DNA of 56,061 bases from Chlamydiota bacterium (GTDB lineage Bacteria > Chlamydiota > Chlamydiia > Chlamydiales > 2-12-FULL-49-11), in assembly GCA_947478685.1 (NCBI GenBank), contig CANJWO010000006.1, positions 1-56,061 on the forward strand. The letters run 5' to 3'. Shown here one piece after another: positions 51,700 to 56,061 of the stretch. The position numbers and the translations under genes are program-made. Each line of letters opens with the position of its first letter. Position 1 is the first letter of the stretch. A model generated the notes under the pieces. The model was given only the letters and a program-made list of their open reading frames with translations, did no database searches and was not told the origin of the DNA.

Positions 51700-53455
51700 T
51701 ATCTCTAGCCCTCGTGACCTTAAGTCGCTTTCGATAAAGGAGCTTACAACTCTTGCTATGGAAATTCGAACTCTAATTATTGATGTAATGGCCAAGAATG
51801 GTGGTCATCTTGCATCTAGCCTTGGAAGTGTTGAACTCATTCTTGCTCTCCACTATGTCTTTGACTCACCTATAGATAAGCTTATTTTTGATACAAGTCA
51901 CCAAACCTATGCCCACAAAATTATTACAGGCCGTAAAGATCTTTTTAATACTATCAGGCAATTTAAAGGGCTTTCCGGTTTTGCTTGTCCTACAGAATCC
52001 CCACACGATCATTTTTATGCAGGACATGCAGGAACAGGGCTCTCACTTGCCTTAGGTGTTGCAAAAAGTAGAGATTTAAGAGGCTCCGCTGAACATGTCG
52101 TCCCCGTTTTAAGCGATGCTCCCCTCGCTTGCGGTCTCACGCTAGAAGCCCTCAATCACATCTCACCTGATTTAAAAAAATTCACCCTTGTCCTAAACGA
52201 TAATGCGATGGCAATTTCTCATGGTGTAGGTACCATACATAACGATATTTTAGGAGGAACCCATGCAAAGGAATTTTTTAACCAATTTGGGTTACATTAT
52301 CTTGGACCTGTTGACGGGCATAATATCGAGGCTCTTATTCAAGTTTTAGAACTAGCTAAAGAAAGTGATAAGCCTACTTTAGTTCATACGATTACAATTA
52401 AAGGACATGGCATGCCAAAAGCGGTCGAAGATCCAATTGCTTACCATGGAGTAAAACCCCTTCATATAACACCTTCTTCTAAACCGACTTTCCCCAAGAT
52501 TTTTGGAAAACACCTCCTTAAAATGGCAGACAGTGACTCTAGCTTAGTCGTCATTAGCCCTGCAATGCTAGGCGGATCTTGTTTAGACCCATTCATGAAT
52601 AAATATCCAGCACGATGTATTGACGTAGGAATAGCTGAAGGTCATGCTGTTACTTTTGCAGGGGGTCTTGCCTATCAAGGTCATCAAAAAGTAGTCTGCT
52701 GCATATATGCCACTTTTTTTCAAAGAGCACTTGATAATCTATTCCAAGACGTTGTCCTTCAAGATATTCCTGTTGTCTTTGCCCTTGATCGAGGAGGACT
52801 CTCTCCTAGCGACGGGACAACTCACCACGGCGTTTTTGATATCAGTTTTCTCGTAGCAATGCCAAAAATGGTAATCGCCCAACCAAGAGATGGCGACATG
52901 CTGAAAGACCTTTTAGAATCTGCTTTCGAATGGAATAGGCCCGTTGCAATTAGATACCCTAATATGCAAACAGAAGATACAAACAGATCAATAATTCATA
53001 GACCTCTCGGCAAGGGTGAAATCCTTACTAAAGGAAAAGACATCGTCTTAATAGCCCTCGGTCATATGGCGAGTGTTGCAATTGAAGTTAGAGAGATCTT
53101 ACTTCAGCATCAAATCGAAGCAACAATCGTCGATCCAATTTTTGTAAAACCACTCGACACTGCCCTCCTTTTTCATCTAATGCTAGATCACCACTACTTT
53201 GTTACCATTGAAGAACACTCCATCACAACAGGTCTTGGGATGGTTGTTAACTCGTTTGTAATGCAAAGTGGTTTTTCTGACATCCAAGTACAAAACTTTG
53301 GCCTTCCCGATCAATTTATTGAACAAGGCACTTATGAAGAGTTAATGTGCGAAGCCCATTTAACACCTCGCAAAATTGCCCATCAGATTTTAGAACGTTT
53401 TTCCCTTAATCAACCAATAAGTGCCTATGAAAAACATCGGAATTTGTCCAAGTAA
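51683..53455 (+). CDS. dxs: 1-deoxy-D-xylulose-5-phosphate synthase (divergent)
   Basis: First enzyme of the MEP isoprenoid pathway, condensing pyruvate and G3P with thiamine diphosphate. The gene order after xseAB fits the chlamydial pattern. At 590 residues it is slightly short. Cofactor motifs are altered: GHxAY-type Gly to SHQTY at 72-76, GHSSTS to GHAGTG at 114-119, GDGA to SDAP at 144-147, and AEQH to AEGH. The metal-binding Asp145, NDN (172-174) and the catalytic Glu are retained, as is GTTHHG. Function is likely preserved but the active site is unusual. Confidence 0.9.
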   Translation: MKILTNISSPRDLKSLSIKELTTLAMEIRTLIIDVMAKNGGHLASSLGSVELILALHYVFDSPIDKLIFDTSHQTYAHKIITGRKDLFNTIRQFKGLSGFACPTESPHDHFYAGHAGTGLSLALGVAKSRDLRGSAEHVVPVLSDAPLACGLTLEALNHISPDLKKFTLVLNDNAMAISHGVGTIHNDILGGTHAKEFFNQFGLHYLGPVDGHNIEALIQVLELAKESDKPTLVHTITIKGHGMPKAVEDPIAYHGVKPLHITPSSKPTFPKIFGKHLLKMADSDSSLVVISPAMLGGSCLDPFMNKYPARCIDVGIAEGHAVTFAGGLAYQGHQKVVCCIYATFFQRALDNLFQDVVLQDIPVVFALDRGGLSPSDGTTHHGVFDISFLVAMPKMVIAQPRDGDMLKDLLESAFEWNRPVAIRYPNMQTEDTNRSIIHRPLGKGEILTKGKDIVLIALGHMASVAIEVREILLQHQIEATIVDPIFVKPLDTALLFHLMLDHHYFVTIEEHSITTGLGMVVNSFVMQSGFSDIQVQNFGLPDQFIEQGTYEELMCEAHLTPRKIAHQILERFSLNQPISAYEKHRNLSK

Positions 53456-54266
53456 CTCAAAAGCACTGGCCCCACAGTTCGTAAAACCAATTGCCGAAAT
53501 TTTTGCCAAACACGGTTTTAATGTCTACATCGATTCAGATTATAAAGGGCTTTCTGAACTCCCACAAATGGATCTATCTACTCCGATCGACATCTATATC
53601 ACACTCGGTGGCGATGGGACCCTACTTGCTTTTAAACAGAAATATTCTCAAAATGAAACTGCCCTTTTTACTTCTGTCAACCTTGGTAGTCTTGGCTTCA
53701 TGGCCGATGTTCGGATGGAAGATTTTGAGCTCTATCTCAAAGACCTCATTCATGGAGACTACTCAATCGATGAACGAATTATACTTGAAGGTAAGACCCC
53801 TTCTGGCGAAAATTTTTTGAGTATTAATGAGTTTGTAGTCCATCGCAATGCAATCAAAAATATGATCCTTCTCGAAGTTACCATCGACGGCCAATACTTC
53901 AACACCTTCCACGCTGACGGACTCATCATAGCAACACCTACTGGCTCAACCGCTTACTCTCTTGCCGCCGGTGGACCGATCATCGATCCCAAACTAAAAG
54001 CATTCGTCCTCACTCCCCTCTGTCCACACAGTCTAACAAGCAGACCCTTCGTCATCCCTCCCGATAGCAAAATAAAAATCCAATACTTCAGCCAGCACGG
54101 TCCCATCGAAGGGATCTCCGACGGCTTCAGGTCCTTCCCAATCAACTACCAAGATACAGTCACCCTCCAGCTCAGCCCCAAAACCTTCCGCCTTATCTCC
54201 TTCACCAAACGTCACACCTTCTACTCCACCCTCCGCACCAAGCTTCACTGGAAAGGCAAGAGCTAA
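53427..54266 (+). CDS. nadK: NAD kinase
   Basis: ATP-dependent phosphorylation of NAD to NADP. GGDGTLLAF and TPTGSTAYSLAAGGPII are the family's diagnostic motifs, with NLGSLGFMADV between. I use the ATG at 53427 (279 residues); a GTG at 53421 would add two. It starts within the dxs end. From about 53880 the gene is extremely C-rich and G-poor, up to the stop. Confidence 0.94.
   Translation: MKNIGICPSNSKALAPQFVKPIAEIFAKHGFNVYIDSDYKGLSELPQMDLSTPIDIYITLGGDGTLLAFKQKYSQNETALFTSVNLGSLGFMADVRMEDFELYLKDLIHGDYSIDERIILEGKTPSGENFLSINEFVVHRNAIKNMILLEVTIDGQYFNTFHADGLIIATPTGSTAYSLAAGGPIIDPKLKAFVLTPLCPHSLTSRPFVIPPDSKIKIQYFSQHGPIEGISDGFRSFPINYQDTVTLQLSPKTFRLISFTKRHTFYSTLRTKLHWKGKS
53880..54266 (+). other. 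C-rich, G-poor 3' coding end (most extreme case)
   Basis: By hand count 54181-54240 has 29 C and 3 G in 60 bases. Third positions are almost all C. No hairpin follows the stop codon, so this operon end may rely on Rho. Function inferred. Confidence 0.4.
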
Positions 54267-54356
54267 CTCACGAAAAGATAAGCACTTGCAAAATAACTCA
54301 GGCTAATAAACAAGCGTACTCCTAAGTAGAAATTAAGGTTGATTATAATTGATATA

Positions 54357-54393
54357 CCTTGTAAATTCTAAATCAGACAAGGAAAATACAAGG
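54357..54393. promoter_or_regulatory. Inverted repeat upstream of AAA ATPase gene
   Basis: CCTTGTA (54357-54363) and TACAAGG (54387-54393) are inverted copies separated by 23 bases, directly upstream of the ATG at 54402. An operator is possible. The rest of this 135-base region is AT-rich with no other clear signal. Confidence 0.3.
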
Positions 54394-54401
54394 CATTGTA
54401 A

Positions 54402-55535
54402 ATGGACAGACGTAAATACCTAAAGGATATAGAGATGCAGTTTAAGATCCACTCTGTATGTGCTATTTTAGGACCTCGTCAGGTAGGGAAAACGACGTTA
54501 GCAAAGATGTTTCTCGAGCAAAACTATGCCAAAAACTTCCACTTTTTTGACCTAGAAAACCCTTTAGATCTAGCTCGATTAGAAAATCCTATGCTAGCAT
54601 TATCAAAATTATCTAACCAATTAATTGTCATAGATGAGATCCAAAGAGTTCCTGACTTATTCCCCATTATTCGAGTCTTAGCCGATGAGAAAGAGAAGAA
54701 CCGCATGTTCCTTATTTTAGGTAGTGCCTCAAGAGATCTGATCCGTCAATCTTCTGAATCTCTGGCTGGCAGGATCGGCTATATTGAATTAATGCCTTTT
54801 TCTCTGGATGAAGCAGCAGGCGATACTGAAACTCTTTGGATACGCGGCGGCTTCCCTTTATCCTATTTAGCAAAAAAAGATGAAGAGAGTTTTCTTTGGC
54901 GCCAATCTTATATCACAACATTTTTAGAACGGGATATTCCCAATTTAGGTTTTCTAATCCCACCCCAACAAATGCGGCGTTTTTGGTTAATGCTCGTACA
55001 TTATCATGGACAAATATTCAATACAAGTGAGCTTGCAAAATCTCTTGGAATTTCTGATCATATGGTCCGAAAGTATCTTGATATTTTGTCTGGCACTTTT
55101 ATGGTTCGCATCCTTCTCCCTTGGCATGAAAATTTAGAAAAAAGACAGGTTAAATCTCCCAAAATATACTTTCGAGATAGTGGAATTTTACACGCTTTAA
55201 TTGGAATTCGAAATCAGACAGAGATAGAAGTCTATCCTAAACTAGGATCTTTTTGGGAAGGATTCGCCTTAGAAGAAGTTATCAGGCAAACAGAGTCAAC
55301 TACAGAAGAGTGCTATTTTTGGGCAACCCAATCAAAAGCAGAACTTGATTTGCTGATTATAAAAAATGGGAAACGGATCGGATATGAATTCAAATATTCA
55401 GACCGCCCTACAATCACCCCCTCAATGCGCATAGCCCTAGAAGATTTAAAACTAGACCATCTATATGTTATTTACCCAGGTGGGCAAACTTTTCCCCTTT
55501 CTGAAAGGATTACCGCCCGTGGACTTCATAAATAG
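54402..55535 (+). CDS. AAA ATPase with DUF4143 domain
   Basis: Accessory ATPase of the AAA_14/DUF4143 family, widespread on mobile or variable regions and of unclear function. Seen in 377 residues: Walker A GPRQVGKTTL (about 24-33), Walker B QLIVIDEIQRVP, sensor segment ILGSASRDLIRQSSE, then a winged-helix (TSELAKSLGISDHMVRKYLDIL) and the C-terminal PD-(D/E)xK-like end (KAELDLLI...IGYEFKYSD). It sits between nadK and the transposase remnant, so it is probably a transferred gene. Confidence 0.88.
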   Translation: MDRRKYLKDIEMQFKIHSVCAILGPRQVGKTTLAKMFLEQNYAKNFHFFDLENPLDLARLENPMLALSKLSNQLIVIDEIQRVPDLFPIIRVLADEKEKNRMFLILGSASRDLIRQSSESLAGRIGYIELMPFSLDEAAGDTETLWIRGGFPLSYLAKKDEESFLWRQSYITTFLERDIPNLGFLIPPQQMRRFWLMLVHYHGQIFNTSELAKSLGISDHMVRKYLDILSGTFMVRILLPWHENLEKRQVKSPKIYFRDSGILHALIGIRNQTEIEVYPKLGSFWEGFALEEVIRQTESTTEECYFWATQSKAELDLLIIKNGKRIGYEFKYSDRPTITPSMRIALEDLKLDHLYVIYPGGQTFPLSERITARGLHK

Positions 55536-55597
55536 ATATACCGAACGCGATTCAAAATAGGGTTTATTAAAATTTGAATTGCCGTTAAAATGTTCAC

Positions 55598-55948
55598 ATG
55601 AATTTTTTAACGGATGAAGAAAAAACCTATCTTAAAGCTCTGCATAAAAAAGAGAATAATGGGAAAGTACAAGATCGGATAAAGACTGTATTACTTTATG
55701 ACAAAGGGTGGACATTTTTAGAAATTGCTGATGCGCTTCTGCTCTCTGAAGAAGCGGTGCGACATCATTTCAGCGAATATAAGAGCTCTAAAAAATTAAA
55801 ACCAGAAAGCGGCGGATCAGAAGAGAAGCTTTCTAGAGAACAGTCAGATAAGCTTTCAGAACACCTTCAAAAATATATTTACCTCTATGCAAAAGACATT
55901 ATTGCATATGTTAAATCTGAGTACGATGTGACATATATAGCGAATTAA
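55598..55948 (+). pseudogene. Truncated IS630-type transposase
   Basis: The 116 codons match the N-terminal DNA-binding part of IS630/Tc1-mariner transposases: DRIKTVLLYDKGWTFLEIADALLLSEEAVRHHFSEY (helix-turn-helix, in part) and the linker KLKPESGGSEEKLSREQ. The frame breaks at YDVTY, where intact members continue toward the DDE catalytic domain; here the 127-bp repeat begins at 55935 and supplies the stop. The catalytic domain is absent, so it is a remnant. Confidence 0.8.
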
Positions 55949-56061
55949 ATTTGCATTGATAATTTTACTGCGTCTGTATTCCTTGGGTTCCATTCGCTTG
56001 CATCGCTCGTGTGAAAACACACGGCCTGCTTCAGCGCCGGCAAATGCCTAATGAAACCCAA
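55935..56061. repeat. 127-bp terminal repeat, right copy
   Basis: Exact inverted copy of 22-148. It begins inside the transposase frame and runs to the last base of the window, so it may extend further. The two copies enclose the whole 56-kb segment in inverted orientation. It carries the same CGTGTG/CACACG hairpin. Confidence 0.85.

Noticed and set aside
54033-54248. Minus-strand frame rich in Gly, Glu and Ala opposite nadK
   Set aside because: It is a by-product of the C-rich third positions of nadK; no ribosome site and no family resemblance.

Overview
The window reads as chromosome of a member of the Chlamydiota, most likely an amoeba-associated or other environmental lineage rather than Chlamydiaceae. 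From memory, three blocks follow chlamydial gene order: rpmG–lolC/E–lolD (CT150–152), two tiny basic proteins–ybeY–CorC/CBS protein (CT421.1–CT423), and tpiA–xseA–xseB–dxs (CT328–331). Against Chlamydiaceae, D-Ala-D-Ala ligase is a free-standing gene rather than a MurC-Ddl fusion, and there is a full tripartite efflux set, a patatin and IS630-type transposase debris. No rRNA, tRNA or CRISPR was seen. Genes are dense, often with ATGA overlaps, and no gene-free stretch exceeds 300 bases.

Layout. 1-148: one copy of a 127-bp repeat; the other lies inverted at the extreme right end, next to a truncated IS630-like transposase. 163-4432: a secreted protein and two tandem OppA lipoproteins; the second has a palindromic repeat embedded in its signal-peptide coding region. 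4452-11747: a large unknown protein, a patatin, a MazG-like pyrophosphohydrolase, an S9 peptidase and a secretin. 11830-15759: DUF1653 protein, ABC exporter, unknown protein, MFS carrier. 15795-17615: a membrane protein whose second half looks like a pentameric ligand-gated ion channel. 17612-21679: outer-membrane factor, membrane-fusion and MFS efflux operon. 21731-24908: thioredoxins, thioredoxin reductase and Ddl, with a small orphan gene between. 24950-32858: tsaC, FKBP, tsaD, rpmG, LolCD-like transporter, prenyl synthase, DAACS symporter and BrnQ. 33017-41332: MreD-like protein, SuhB, FolD, GNAT-like protein, RNase R, two DUF502 proteins, two small basic proteins, YbeY and CorC-like. 41372-48590: DUF3604 protein, HEAT-repeat protein, LptD and a pentein with an intact deiminase-type catalytic set. 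48591-54266: Def, SecG, TpiA, XseA, XseB, Dxs and NAD kinase. 54402-56061: AAA/DUF4143 ATPase and the transposase fragment.

The genes combine envelope building (LptD, Lol, Ddl, MreD-like, secretin), translation and tRNA modification (TsaC, TsaD, L33, YbeY, Def), isoprenoid precursor and chain synthesis (Dxs, IspA-like), nutrient import suited to an intracellular life (OppA pair, BrnQ, DAACS, MFS), and candidate host-facing proteins (patatin, pentein, GNAT-like protein).

Three patterns cut across genes. Several genes lack a Shine-Dalgarno sequence and have a -10-like hexamer about 3-10 bases before the start codon, suggesting leaderless or nearly leaderless mRNA. The 3' ends of many plus-strand genes become strongly C-rich and G-poor, resembling coding-embedded Rho loading sites. 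At least four different small palindromic or repeat elements lie in the window. The ion-channel-like protein and the pentein are the strongest candidates for undescribed biology.
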